Origin: Pseudomonadota bacterium
GTDB taxonomy: Bacteria > Desulfobacterota > Desulfobulbia > Desulfobulbales > Desulfocapsaceae
DNA: 64,000 nt
NCBI GenBank assembly: GCA_023412495.1
Contig: JAEYNP010000080.1
Location: forward strand, 124,001 to 188,000
Direction: 5' to 3'
Below are positions 44,138 to 53,720 of the stretch, piece by piece. A program made the translations under genes and the position numbers. How positions within the stretch are numbered: position 1 is the first letter of the stretch; each line of letters begins with the position of its first letter. The notes beneath the pieces were generated by a model that made no database searches, was not told the origin of the DNA, and worked only from the letters and a program-made list of their open reading frames with translations.

Positions 44138-45415
44138 TTAACCTGCAACGGTGCCGTTCTTAGCCTGATAGTGGAGTTTCCTTATTATCTCCAATATTTT
44201 TTCGGTTGTGTATGTTTTTGTATTGGCGGAGCTTTCAAGGAGATGCTGCCCCATACCTTTGCAGAAGCATTCCGTACCGTCGAGGATCATGGAAATACCA
44301 CCGTTTTTCAAAAGAATAGGGACTCCCTTGTCGCCGTCCCGGACCTCCCCGGAGACGATTATGCCGGCGGCCCGTTTTTTGAAAATAGTGCTGACGGACG
44401 CCAAGAGAATATCAAGAGCCCCCCCGTTGACCGAGGATTTCTGCAATCTCTGGAGAGTGAGCTGAGTGCTGTAAGGTTTCAAGCGCATATATTCCTGGCC
44501 GGAGACGATGTAGCAGGTTCCTCCCTCTATGCTCAATCCGTCCCTTGCCCGAACCACTTTTATGGCCGAAATGGCATCCAGATATTCTGAAAAACTATTC
44601 ACATGCTCCGGGTCCTGATGAAGAACGGCGATCAGGGCTCCGCCCATTTCCGGATTGAGCCGGGGGATGATTTCGAGGAGGTTGAAAAAACAACCCTCTC
44701 CCCCGCCTATAACGGTGACGAAGGTGTTCCTTCGATACTGTGCATGGGAGGAAAAATTGAGCTCGATGCTGTCGCCGCAGTGGGAACAGGCGATACTGCG
44801 TACCGGTTTGGACTTTGAGTAGGTGAATACTTCACGCCCGCCGCATTCTTCGCAGAATACCACCCTTCTCTCTCCATCCGCTATTTCCGAAATGGCGGGC
44901 GTGTTGGCCAGGACCGGTTCCCGCGCCCTTACTGTCAAGGCGGCGGCATTCTTCACTTTTTCGATAAGAAGCTGTTTATGGGATTGCAGGGCTTTCTTCT
45001 GAAAGATGAAATCCTTAGAGATGAAATCGACGGCCCCGTTCTTGAGTGTATCGAAACACCGTGCAGTCCCTTGTTCGGTGAGGCTCGAAAACATTATGGT
45101 CGGTGTAGGGCGATGGATCATCAGATGCTGAAGCGCGGTCATCCCATCCATGATCGGCATCTCCAGGTCGAGAAGAATGACTTCCGGCTTGGTCTTCAGC
45201 AGCATATCGAGGGCCTCTATTCCGTTCTGCGCCTCTCCCGCAATGGCAAAATCGGAACAATCTTCCAGCAGATCTCGAAGAAATCGGCGGAAGACGAGGG
45301 AATCGTCAACAATGAGAACAGGTATCGGAGAGGGGGCAGTTACTGGCACCGTCTGTTGCATGGAAGGAGACTCCACCTCTCTATCACCGGGGGGGCCGAA
45401 CCTGGATGGACTCAT
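44138..45415 (-). CDS. CheB-like protein: receiver, zinc-ribbon linker and degenerate methylesterase domain
   Basis: 425 residues. The receiver has VLIVDDSLVFRRFLRDLLED, phosphoacceptor Asp83 in LLDLEMPIMDG and the FISKDF lysine, so it looks active. A linker with Cys188/191 and Cys210/213 (FCEECG...CSHCG) forms a zinc ribbon absent from normal CheB. The C-terminal half follows the CheB esterase fold (VLHQDPEHVNSFSEYLD, GIIVSGEVRDGDKG), but the catalytic serine loop GxSxGG reads GGGEGC, so esterase activity is doubtful. There are no chemotaxis neighbours. It overlaps nadD by 4 bases. Confidence 0.8.
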   Translation of the reverse strand: MSPSRFGPPGDREVESPSMQQTVPVTAPSPIPVLIVDDSLVFRRFLRDLLEDCSDFAIAGEAQNGIEALDMLLKTKPEVILLDLEMPIMDGMTALQHLMIHRPTPTIMFSSLTEQGTARCFDTLKNGAVDFISKDFIFQKKALQSHKQLLIEKVKNAAALTVRAREPVLANTPAISEIADGERRVVFCEECGGREVFTYSKSKPVRSIACSHCGDSIELNFSSHAQYRRNTFVTVIGGGEGCFFNLLEIIPRLNPEMGGALIAVLHQDPEHVNSFSEYLDAISAIKVVRARDGLSIEGGTCYIVSGQEYMRLKPYSTQLTLQRLQKSSVNGGALDILLASVSTIFKKRAAGIIVSGEVRDGDKGVPILLKNGGISMILDGTECFCKGMGQHLLESSANTKTYTTEKILEIIRKLHYQAKNGTVAG

Positions 45416-46065
45416 TTCGGCTCCGTCTGATAGAGTTGATGTTTGACGATATATTCGAGCACTTCTACAGGGACCTCTTCTACTGGAAGAACGCCCTCTT
45501 TCATCTTTTTCCTGATCAGTGTTGAGCTGAACTGTGCGGGGATTGTCTGCAGCAGAAAGATTTTTTTCCCGCCATTTTTTTCCCGCCAGGAGTTATCTTG
45601 CCAGAAATACCCGATGCTTTGCAAGAAATCGGTGAGTTGGGCCTTGCCATAACCGTGACGCAGAGCAATGACGATGTCCACGAGCCGGAGAATATCCCGG
45701 TACGATTTCCAGGATGGAAACTCTATGAAAGCATCGACTCCGACGATGAAGAAAAATTCTGTCCCTTTTGGATATACTTGGTCAAGGACATGCAGGGTGT
45801 CGATGGTATAGGACGGAAACGGCAAATCTCCTTCAATTCCGCTACAGGAAAATCGAGAATTTCGTCTGCTGACCAGTTCGAGCATGGCCAGGCGATCGTC
45901 AAACGGCGTAATCGGCATTCCGACTTTGTGGGGAGGGCTGGCCGATGGAATGAAGATTATCTTGTCGAGGCCGCACTCCCTGATGGCGGCCTCGGCCAGC
46001 TGCAAGTGAGCGGTATGAACAGGGTCGAAGGTGCCGCCCAGTAATCCTATCCGTAAAGCGGTCAC
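45412..46065 (-). CDS. nadD: Nicotinate-nucleotide adenylyltransferase
   Basis: 217 residues. GLLGGTFDPVHTAHLQLAEA is the NadD nucleotide-binding motif, FIPSASPPHK and FSSTLIRKKM (the IS/ST-x-R motif) complete it. It makes deamido-NAD. It overlaps proA by 4 bases upstream and the CheB-like gene by 4 bases downstream. RsfS, the frequent neighbour, is not next to it. Confidence 0.95.
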   Translation of the reverse strand: MTALRIGLLGGTFDPVHTAHLQLAEAAIRECGLDKIIFIPSASPPHKVGMPITPFDDRLAMLELVSRRNSRFSCSGIEGDLPFPSYTIDTLHVLDQVYPKGTEFFFIVGVDAFIEFPSWKSYRDILRLVDIVIALRHGYGKAQLTDFLQSIGYFWQDNSWREKNGGKKIFLLQTIPAQFSSTLIRKKMKEGVLPVEEVPVEVLEYIVKHQLYQTEPK

Positions 46066-47321
46066 ACCCTGACCTGCCCCTGTCCGTACACGATGAACTT
46101 GCGGGTGGTCAGCTCCTCCAGCCCCATGGGTCCGTAGGCATGCAATTTGGTTGTGCTGATCCCTATCTCCGCGCCGAGGCCGAGTTGCCCGCCATCGTTG
46201 AAGCGAGTCGAGGCATTGACCATCACTGCCGAGGCATCGATCTCATTAATAAATCGCTGGGCTGTGCTGTAATTCTCTGTCACTATCGCTTCGGTATGCT
46301 GTGAGCCGTATTTCATGATGTAGGCCTTCGCCTCCTCGAAATCCTCAACTACCTTTACGCAGCATATGAGATCGAGAAACTCCGTGCCCCAGTCGTTGTC
46401 AGCCGCCTTGGCAATCCGGTTATCGATGGCTTTTGACCTTCCACATCCCCGCAACTCCACGCCCTTTTCACAAAGGGCATCAACAACGATCGGCAGGATC
46501 TCCACCGCCACATCCTTGTGAACCAGCAGGCCCTCCAGGGCATTGCACACCCCGGGGCGCTGGGTCTTGGCATTGATGACGATCGGCATAACCTTGGCGA
46601 AATCTGCATCCTTATCGATATACAGATGGCACACCCCCTTGTAATGTTTCAATACAGGGATCCGAGAATTCTGAGAGACAAACCGGATCAGGCTCTCGCC
46701 ACCCCGCGGAATGACCAAATCGATGCATTCGTCAAGGGCCAGGAGATGGTTTACGGCTTCTCGTTCGGTGGTCGGAATCACCTGAACTACATCCTTATCG
46801 ACGTTCTGGGAGACGAGGGCCTTTTGTAGTATTTCGGCCAGCACCAGGTTTGAGTGGATGGACTCCGAGCCGCCGCGAAGGATCACGGCATTCCCGGTTT
46901 TGATGCAGAGTGCGGCCGCTTCCACCGTGACATTGGGCCGTGATTCGTAGATCATGGCTATAACTCCGAGCGGCACCCGCATTCTACCGACAAGGAGACC
47001 ATTCGGCCGCTTGACGAAATCGTCGACCTTGCCGATCGGGTCGGGAAGCGCGCAGACCTCGTGGAGGGCCGTCACCAGCGACTGCAGCACTGTGTCCGAC
47101 AATCGCAGCCGATCGAGCATGGCCGGCGACAATCCTTTTTTCTCACCGCTTTCAAGATCCTTGGCGTTCTCACGCTGGATGCTTTCCTTCTCCTCGATCA
47201 GGAGGTCGGCAACCTTCTGCAGCACGTTGTTTTTAACGACTGTGGAAAGCGCAGTTAGGGATGCCGAGGCAACCTTCGCCCTTCTTGCCAGTTCTATTAT
47301 TTGTTGTTCCAGGGTCTTCAT
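46062..47321 (-). CDS. proA: Gamma-glutamyl phosphate reductase
   Basis: 419 residues. VPLGVIAMIYESRPNVTVEA is the ProA signature, the catalytic Cys lies in RPGVCNALEGLLVH, and GPMGLEELTTRKFIVYGQGQ is the typical end. It is the second step of proline synthesis, following ProB encoded 38 bases upstream. Confidence 0.97.
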   Translation of the reverse strand: MKTLEQQIIELARRAKVASASLTALSTVVKNNVLQKVADLLIEEKESIQRENAKDLESGEKKGLSPAMLDRLRLSDTVLQSLVTALHEVCALPDPIGKVDDFVKRPNGLLVGRMRVPLGVIAMIYESRPNVTVEAAALCIKTGNAVILRGGSESIHSNLVLAEILQKALVSQNVDKDVVQVIPTTEREAVNHLLALDECIDLVIPRGGESLIRFVSQNSRIPVLKHYKGVCHLYIDKDADFAKVMPIVINAKTQRPGVCNALEGLLVHKDVAVEILPIVVDALCEKGVELRGCGRSKAIDNRIAKAADNDWGTEFLDLICCVKVVEDFEEAKAYIMKYGSQHTEAIVTENYSTAQRFINEIDASAVMVNASTRFNDGGQLGLGAEIGISTTKLHAYGPMGLEELTTRKFIVYGQGQVRV

Positions 47322-47359
47322 GTGAGCCTCCCGTCGAAAAATGCGCTTCTCTGTTCAAA

Positions 47360-48517
47360 TTACAGGATCACCAGATTATCCCGGTGCATGACTTCATCGC
47401 TTTCCTTAAAGCCGAGAATCTCGGCTATCCTGTCGGAGTGCACGCCTTTGATCTTTCGCATGTCACGGGAATCGAAATTGGTCAGCCCCACGGCGATCGG
47501 GTTGTTCTGCCTGTCGACACACCTGACGCAGTCCCCTATCTCAAACTCGCCGCGAATCTCGATGACGCCGGAAGGCAGCAGGCTTTTCCCTTTCTTGGAT
47601 ATCGCAAGGCAGGCACCGTCATCCAGCTGGAGCTCACCTTGGGGTTTCAGGACATAGGCGATCCAGCGTTTTCTGCTCTGCATCTTTTCGGCCCTGGGTA
47701 GAAAAAAGGTTCCGACCATTTCACCGGAAAAGAGATGCTTGAGGATATCCTTCCGTCTTCCCGGCCCGATAAAGGAACTGCCACCGCCCGCCGAGACCAT
47801 CTTCGCCGCCCGGATCTTGCTCTGCATGCCGCCAGTGCCCAGGGCGCTCTTGCTGTTGCCGGCCATGGCCATGATCTCGTCCGTCACCTCCGAGACCGTA
47901 TAGAGGGCTTTCGCCAGTGGGTCCGCGAGGGGGTTTCTATCATAGAGGGCATCGACGTCGGTGAGGCAGATGAACATGTCGGCCTCTATCAGGTTGGCAA
48001 CGAGCGCACCCAGATTGTCGTTGTCGCTGAAACGCAGCTCCTCGGTCGAGACCGTGTCGTTTTCGTTGATGATCGGAATCACCCCGAACTTGAAGAGAGT
48101 AAGGATGGTATTGCGGACATTGAGATATCTCTTGCGGTCGGCGAGATCGGAATGGGTCAGCAGGATCTGGGCGATCGTCTTATTATGCCTGGCAAACGCC
48201 TCGTCGTAATCGTGCATGAGACGCGATTGGCCTATGGCCGCCAGGGCCTGCTTTTCCTTGGTCGTTACTTCCTGATCGTCCCGGAATCGCACTTTCCTCT
48301 TCCCCGCGGCAACCGCACCGGAACTGACCAAAATCACCTCTCTGCCGGTGTTGTGCAAAAAGGATATTTCCTTGGCGAGATTATCGATCACTTCCTGATT
48401 CAAGCCGTCTTTACCGGCAAGAATGGCGCTGCCCACCTTGACGATGATTCTTTTCGCCTGATCAAAAAGCGTCTGCCGATAGTAAAGCCCGTCTTCAAGT
48501 GCGATATCGTCTTCCAT
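47360..48517 (-). CDS. proB: Glutamate 5-kinase
   Basis: About 385 residues with the kinase domain (IIVKVGSAILAG, VSSGAVAAGK, FGVIPIINENDTVSTEEL, GTGGMQSKI) and a C-terminal PUA domain (RKRWIAYVLKPQGELQLDDG). The frame opens with a GTG at 48550 without an SD; the ATG at 48517 is preceded by CAGGATTCGATAACA and fits better. It is feedback-regulated by proline in other bacteria. Just downstream of obgE. Confidence 0.95.
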   Translation of the reverse strand: MEDDIALEDGLYYRQTLFDQAKRIIVKVGSAILAGKDGLNQEVIDNLAKEISFLHNTGREVILVSSGAVAAGKRKVRFRDDQEVTTKEKQALAAIGQSRLMHDYDEAFARHNKTIAQILLTHSDLADRKRYLNVRNTILTLFKFGVIPIINENDTVSTEELRFSDNDNLGALVANLIEADMFICLTDVDALYDRNPLADPLAKALYTVSEVTDEIMAMAGNSKSALGTGGMQSKIRAAKMVSAGGGSSFIGPGRRKDILKHLFSGEMVGTFFLPRAEKMQSRKRWIAYVLKPQGELQLDDGACLAISKKGKSLLPSGVIEIRGEFEIGDCVRCVDRQNNPIAVGLTNFDSRDMRKIKGVHSDRIAEILGFKESDEVMHRDNLVIL

Positions 48518-48561
48518 TGTTATCGAATCCTGATCGAAAGAAATCAACACCGTAATTTTTT

Positions 48562-49602
<1,041 letters not shown>

Positions 49603-49664
49603 TCAATCCATCAGTGTTTTTTATGTGTTGCAAGGGGGGAAGTTAAGCACACCGGCCAAAAAAA

Positions 49665-49698
49665 AACTCGACCGTCAATATGTCATTGAGGTCGAGTT
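49665..49698 (-). terminator. Terminator after rpmA
   Basis: AACTCGACC (49665-49673) pairs perfectly with GGTCGAGTT (49690-49698). On the minus strand the stem is followed by a run of nine T's. It lies 51 bases past the rpmA stop, before obgE, so obgE needs read-through or its own promoter. Confidence 0.88.
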
Positions 49699-49748
49699 CA
49701 ACTCCTTGCTGAATCGCCGAAGGCAATCCAGGAGATTTGGGATAAACT

Positions 49749-50006
49749 TCAGCTTACAGGATAAATGCTGACACGTTTCTTGTCTTTGCCGAAATCCTCG
49801 TAGGTCACTACACCATCAATTTTCGCAAAAAGAGTGTAATCCCGCCCGCATCCGACGTTTGTACCCGGGTGAATCTTTGTGCCCAGCTGACGGACCAGAA
49901 TATTACCAGCTTTCACCGTCTGTCCGCCAAAACGTTTAATGCCTCGCCGTTGTCCGGCGCTATCGCGTCCGTTTCTTGAACTTCCACCCGCTTTCTTATG
50001 AGCCAT
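49749..50006 (-). CDS. rpmA: 50S ribosomal protein L27
   Basis: 85 residues, full length. [20 protein letters not shown] is the invariant bL27 start and [21 protein letters not shown] is conserved. The N-terminus reaches the peptidyl-transferase centre and has no Firmicute-type cleavable extension. Confidence 0.98.
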   Translation of the reverse strand: MAHKKAGGSSRNGRDSAGQRRGIKRFGGQTVKAGNILVRQLGTKIHPGTNVGCGRDYTLFAKIDGVVTYEDFGKDKKRVSIYPVS

Positions 50007-50073
50007 TGCCCTACTCCTTCATCTCAACGGAACATGCTCCGTTGTACAATTGGAAACCTCTGTAGAGGAATTG

Positions 50074-50385
50074 TTACGCCGAAATCGCCTCGATTTTCAG
50101 AGCCGTATAGGATTGCCTGTGACCTCTGCGCAAACGATACCCGGTGCGGCGCTTTTTCTTGAAAACGATAATTTTCTTCGCCCTGCCCTGTTCGGCGATC
50201 TTGGCGGTAACTTTGGCGTTTTCGAGAACCGGCTGACCGATTTTTATTTCATCGCCATCGACGACCATAAGAACGTCGTTCAGGTCGATGGTCTCGCCAA
50301 CATTACCTTCGAGCTTTTCAACTCGAAGCTGATCTCCACATGCCACCTGATACTGTTTACCACCTGTACGGACTATAGCATACAT
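50074..50385 (-). CDS. rplU: 50S ribosomal protein L21
   Basis: 103 residues beginning MYAIVRTGGKQYQVA. GQPVLENAKVTAKI, VFKKKRRTGYRLRRGHRQ are family motifs. AGAGG lies 7 bases before the ATG at 50385; a further upstream in-frame start at 50415 lacks similarity. First gene of the rplU-rpmA unit. Confidence 0.97.
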   Translation of the reverse strand: MYAIVRTGGKQYQVACGDQLRVEKLEGNVGETIDLNDVLMVVDGDEIKIGQPVLENAKVTAKIAEQGRAKKIIVFKKKRRTGYRLRRGHRQSYTALKIEAISA

Positions 50386-50447
50386 ATATAAACCTCTTTG
50401 AGTGAATCTTTCCAAACCCTTAGCTCAAAACTTTTTAAGAACTGGAC

Positions 50448-50476
50448 ATTTAACCAGCTCATTCGGCAATTGTCAA
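50448..50476 (-). promoter_or_regulatory. Sigma-70 promoter for rplU-rpmA
   Basis: On the minus strand: perfect TTGACA (50471-50476), 17-base spacer, TTAAAT (50448-50453, 4 of 6). Transcription would begin near 50441, giving a leader of about 55 bases. Confidence 0.7.
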
Positions 50477-50535
50477 CATCAACTTATCGCCAATGATCTT
50501 TTTTGTCGCAGGATTGAAGGAGGAGTGAGGCATCG

Positions 50536-50578
50536 CTTGCCGAAACATCCCTCATGCATCGAAGGATGTTCAGGCAAG
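50536..50578 (-). terminator. Hairpin downstream of the AP2-domain gene
   Basis: CTTGCC-GA-AACATCC (50536-50550) pairs with GGATGTT-CA-GGCAAG (50564-50578), a 13-bp interrupted stem. It lies 21 bases past the AP2 gene stop and upstream of the rplU promoter. No T run follows, so termination may be weak or factor-assisted. Confidence 0.5.
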
Positions 50579-50598
50579 ATCGTTTTCGCTACAGCCGG

Positions 50599-51045
50599 TT
50601 AACCAGCGAACTCCAAACGAGCCTTCTCCTTTTCGGAGCGAATGAAACAAGCCCTTGCGAAGGCTGCTTTTTTGCCATGTTTTGAAATGGAAACCGAGGT
50701 CTTGCCCTGCTTGCCTTGATGCGTGACCCAGCTGACTTCATACCTGTTCAACTTTTCATTGAGTCGAACGCCAACAACGCCGGTACTTGAATTGCTCACC
50801 GTGACCATATGCTTGTTGGTCCTGATCTTTCCGAGCTTTTTCTCTGTCTTGTCGCGCCAGGATATAGCTGAGAGTAAGCTGGAGTACCTACCTCCGCATT
50901 TTCGGTCTGAGAAGAATTTGGAGTGCGTTTTGCCGAGAAATCTGACACGGACGTACCAGCCATGGGTTCTTTTGGACTCTTGATCGATTCTCGCGATGTC
51001 CTTATGTTTCTCCAGGAGAATCTTTTGTTTTCTTTCGTCTTCCAT
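50599..51045 (-). CDS. AP2-like DNA-binding domain protein
   Basis: 148 residues, very basic (pI clearly high: many K/R). Two AP2-like beta-sheet units can be read: RTHGWYVRVRFLGKTHSKFF with following helix LLSAISWRDKTEKKLG, and GVVGVRLNEKLNRYEVSWVT with helix KKAAFARACFIRSEKEKARL. Bacterial AP2 domains occur in HNH homing endonucleases and in stand-alone proteins; no HNH motif is here. Probably a DNA-binding regulator. Its leader carries a tandem 14-base duplication including the SD (51048-51077). Confidence 0.65.
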   Translation of the reverse strand: MEDERKQKILLEKHKDIARIDQESKRTHGWYVRVRFLGKTHSKFFSDRKCGGRYSSLLSAISWRDKTEKKLGKIRTNKHMVTVSNSSTGVVGVRLNEKLNRYEVSWVTHQGKQGKTSVSISKHGKKAAFARACFIRSEKEKARLEFAG

Positions 51046-51128
51046 ACACGTACCTCAGTTTTTACGTACCTCAGTTTGTTAGTGTTACTATCTGCCTACT
51101 AGGAACCGTTTCTCGGCACCATCATGTA

Positions 51129-51155
51129 TTGTTAAAAAATGGGACATTTTAACAA
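51129..51155. promoter_or_regulatory. Inverted repeat, candidate operator upstream of the AP2 gene
   Basis: TTGTTAAAAAATG (51129-51141) faces CATTTTAACAA (51145-51155) around GGA. It sits 84 bases upstream of the AP2 start in the 315-base gap shared with mazG. No convincing promoter for either gene was found in the gap, although a TTGACA lies at about 51243-51248 on the minus strand. Confidence 0.4.
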
Positions 51156-51360
51156 ATCATGGTATCGTTGGCAGCGGCCAGGCAAATACACAAAACCTGA
51201 CAACCGCCTGCCAGCATTGCTACTTAGTTGGTCAGGAGCGGAATGTCAACAACTATTTTCCAGCTCGTTAAAAAAATGACTTTTTGCTGCAATATTTGCA
51301 TCTCCAGGTATTTTGTACCACATTGTCGTATTACAACATCTTCCATCGAAAATCCAGGAA

Positions 51361-51756
51361 ATGACTCCAGTGCACTACGAATTAGAGACGCTCATTGAAA
51401 CCATTCGGACTCTCCGAAGCGCCCAGGGCTGCCCCTGGGACAGGCGGCAGACCAGCTTAAGCCTGCTGAAGTACCTCAGATCTGAATGCGATGAACTTCA
51501 CGAAGCCATAACCAGGGAAGACTCCCTCAACATGTGTGAGGAACTTGGTGACCTTTTATACATTATTATAATGATTTCCGAAATCAACAAGGACCTCGAC
51601 AATTTTGATCTGTCGGATGTATTCCAAAATATCAACGAAAAACTCATTCGCCGCCACCCCCATGTCTTTGCCGGTGCAACCTACGAAAATGAGGAACAAT
51701 TGACAGCGCAGTGGCAGGCTATAAAAGCAGAGGAAAAGAGAAAAAAATCTGTTTGA
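51361..51756 (+). CDS. mazG: MazG-family nucleotide pyrophosphohydrolase (single domain)
   Basis: 131 residues, one MazG domain where E. coli MazG has two. GCPWDRRQTSLSLLKYLRSE is the family opening. The metal-binding acidic residues lie in RSECDELHEAI and MCEELGDLLYIIIM. The C-terminal HPHVF is typical. It hydrolyses NTPs or dNTPs to the monophosphate. The ATG at 51361 is chosen by family; a TTG at 51313 would add 16 residues. The rpsF promoter overlaps its last codons. Confidence 0.88.
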   Translation: MTPVHYELETLIETIRTLRSAQGCPWDRRQTSLSLLKYLRSECDELHEAITREDSLNMCEELGDLLYIIIMISEINKDLDNFDLSDVFQNINEKLIRRHPHVFAGATYENEEQLTAQWQAIKAEEKRKKSV

Positions 51757-51781
51757 CACAGCAACATCCTACTAGTATTAT
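51753..51781 (+). promoter_or_regulatory. Sigma-70 promoter of the rpsF operon
   Basis: Perfect TTGACA (51753-51758), 17-base spacer, TATTAT (51776-51781, 5 of 6). The -35 box overlaps the mazG stop codon. Predicted start near 51788. Confidence 0.85.
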
Positions 51782-51787
51782 AATCCC

Positions 51788-51939
51788 CTTTTTATCGATA
51801 GGCAAAAACAAAAGCATTAATACGACCAATCGATAATGTTTTTTAACCCTTCTCGCTCTCTGCCGGATAGCAAAGCGCGAGGGCCGAAATCGCGAAGGCT
51901 TCCGCCTTCGTAACACCATGAGTCCATGAGGAGGAATAC
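51788..51939 (+). promoter_or_regulatory. Structured 5' leader of rpsF (possible S6:S18 autoregulatory site)
   Basis: About 150 untranslated bases. GCGAAGGC (51892-51899) pairs with GCCTTCGT (51904-51911) around TTCC, and upstream TCTCGC...GCGAGGG strands with CCG triplets can fold. In many bacteria an rpsF leader with a CCG-bearing hairpin binds the S6:S18 complex. The exact consensus was not matched here. The SD GAGGAGG follows. Confidence 0.45.
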
Positions 51940-52362
51940 ATGCGAAGGTATGAAACGATCTTTATAATCCGACCGAGTGCCGGAGAGGAAGAGATCAACA
52001 GAATCGTCGAGAACACCAAGCAGATCATTCTCGGTGAGCAAGGTAGCATCATCGAAATGAACAAATGGGGCATGAAAAAATTGGCCTATTTGATCAAGAA
52101 AGAAAGCCTGGGCTACTATGTTTTCTTCGACTATGCCGGAACACCAGCCGCCGTTGCCGAAATGGAAAGAAAGTTCAGAATCGAAGATCTGGTGCTGAAG
52201 TATTTGACCATCAAGACCGCCGACTTCATCCGGGAAGATGAAATTGCACAGGCTGTGCTGGCAGCAGAGCAGAAAAAGACCATTCCCTCGGATAATCAAG
52301 AAGCTGAAGGCGTCGATGACGAATCAGCTGAACTCGAAACCGAAGAAACCGACGAAGAATAG
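51940..52362 (+). CDS. rpsF: 30S ribosomal protein S6
   Basis: 140 residues. MRRYETIFIIRPSAGEEEIN and WGMKKLAYLIKKESLGYYVFF are S6 motifs. A Glu-rich tail of about 30 residues extends the core, as in other S6 proteins that get glutamylated or are naturally acidic. First gene of rpsF-rpsR-DUF2232-rplI. Confidence 0.97.
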   Translation: MRRYETIFIIRPSAGEEEINRIVENTKQIILGEQGSIIEMNKWGMKKLAYLIKKESLGYYVFFDYAGTPAAVAEMERKFRIEDLVLKYLTIKTADFIREDEIAQAVLAAEQKKTIPSDNQEAEGVDDESAELETEETDEE

Positions 52363-52405
52363 CCTTTTTCATTTTTTCTTGATTTCAAAATAGGAGGGGA
52401 ACCCC

Positions 52406-52651
52406 ATGGCACAAAGACCACAGAAAAAACTCTTTTCCCGAAAAAAAACCTGTCGGTTTTGCGGCGATAAAGAATTGGTAATCAACTATAAGGATGTAAA
52501 AACCCTGAGAAACTACGTCTCTGAACGAGGCAAGATCATTCCCCGGAGGATCATCGGCACCTGCGCCATGCATCAGCGCCAGTTGTGCGAGGCGATCAAG
52601 CAGGCAAGACATATCGCCTTTTTGCCGTATTCGGGGTCTACTCAAGGTTAA
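52406..52651 (+). CDS. rpsR: 30S ribosomal protein S18
   Basis: 81 residues. [20 protein letters not shown] has the zinc-type CxxC seen in many S18 N-termini. [20 protein letters not shown] and [18 protein letters not shown] are canonical. AGGAGG precedes the ATG. Confidence 0.97.
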   Translation: MAQRPQKKLFSRKKTCRFCGDKELVINYKDVKTLRNYVSERGKIIPRRIIGTCAMHQRQLCEAIKQARHIAFLPYSGSTQG

Positions 52652-52678
52652 GAAGTACGAGGACACAACAGGATTCCG

Positions 52679-53641
52679 GTGACTACCCAGGAAATCGAAC
52701 AGCCCGAGATCGGTAATATCATCAAAGCCATACTGCTGACTTCGGCAGTGATCGTTCTTCCCGGTCTCGAGTGGTCTTTTATGGGTTGGTCACAGATCTT
52801 TCTGCCGCTGCTGGCGTTTTTCCTGCTCGGCAGATTCGGAGGACATACAGGGAAGAGACTGCTGCTCAGTTCGACGGCAATTGCACTGCTTATTTATATC
52901 GTGCTGGCACGTATCGAACTTTTTATGTTCTCTGCTTCCTTGTTATTCTCCGGCTTTGTCCTGTTTCGATCGGCTGAACGTCATGAATCGCCACCTGTCA
53001 GCGGGTTGAAAGCCTCAGCATCCCTCGCTGGAGGGTGGCTGTTGATAATGATCGTGCTTTCTGTTGGGTCGGAGGCATCGGCATATGGACAACTGCTCGA
53101 AACGCTGGACCGATCGATCGTCGAAACTATCGAGTATTACCGGCAAAGCGACACGGTTTCCTCGGAAACTCTGGTGATGCTTGAAAATACCCTGTACCGG
53201 ATGCAAACCCTGGTTCCGATAATCATGCCCGCAATCTTGGGAAGCATGATTTTGATGATCACTTGGTTGACCATGGTGATAGGCAACACGTTCCGCTTGA
53301 ACGTCTTCGAAAAATCCGCCTGGGTCGGTTATCGACACTGGCACCTGCCGGACAAGCTTATCTGGGTAGTAATCATCATGGGTATAATGACCCTGCTGCC
53401 CACGGAACTTCGGGTTGTTGGCGTCAACAGCCTTGTATTATTAGGTATCGTTTACTGTTTCCAGGGGTTGGCGATCCTCGTTTTTTTTATGAACAAGTGG
53501 AACGTGCCTCTTTTGCTCAGGTCGTTCTTGTATGTCATGATCATTTTCCAATCACTTGGAACAATTATTTTGTTGTTCGTAGGCATTGCCGATATCTGGC
53601 TGGATTTTCGGAAACAGAAATCGGCTGCTGAAAATAAATGA
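52679..53641 (+). CDS. DUF2232 (YybS-like) multispan membrane protein
   Basis: 320 residues with about eight hydrophobic segments. It starts at GTG 52679 after AGGA. The position between rpsR and rplI is the hallmark place for this family across deltaproteobacteria and Firmicutes, where it is annotated as DUF2232. The function is unknown; transport-like topology only. Confidence 0.8.
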   Translation: MTTQEIEQPEIGNIIKAILLTSAVIVLPGLEWSFMGWSQIFLPLLAFFLLGRFGGHTGKRLLLSSTAIALLIYIVLARIELFMFSASLLFSGFVLFRSAERHESPPVSGLKASASLAGGWLLIMIVLSVGSEASAYGQLLETLDRSIVETIEYYRQSDTVSSETLVMLENTLYRMQTLVPIIMPAILGSMILMITWLTMVIGNTFRLNVFEKSAWVGYRHWHLPDKLIWVVIIMGIMTLLPTELRVVGVNSLVLLGIVYCFQGLAILVFFMNKWNVPLLLRSFLYVMIIFQSLGTIILLFVGIADIWLDFRKQKSAAENK

Positions 53642-53720
53642 AACGCATAGTTCGATATGCGAAACGAAATATGGCGGCTAACTGTACCGCTCTGTTGCCA
53701 CAAAGCAAAAGGAGTTTAAA

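Noticed and set aside
44077..44148. Longer N-terminus for ung from TTG at 44148
   Set aside because: Adds 24 residues beyond the family length and has no SD; kept only as an alternative.
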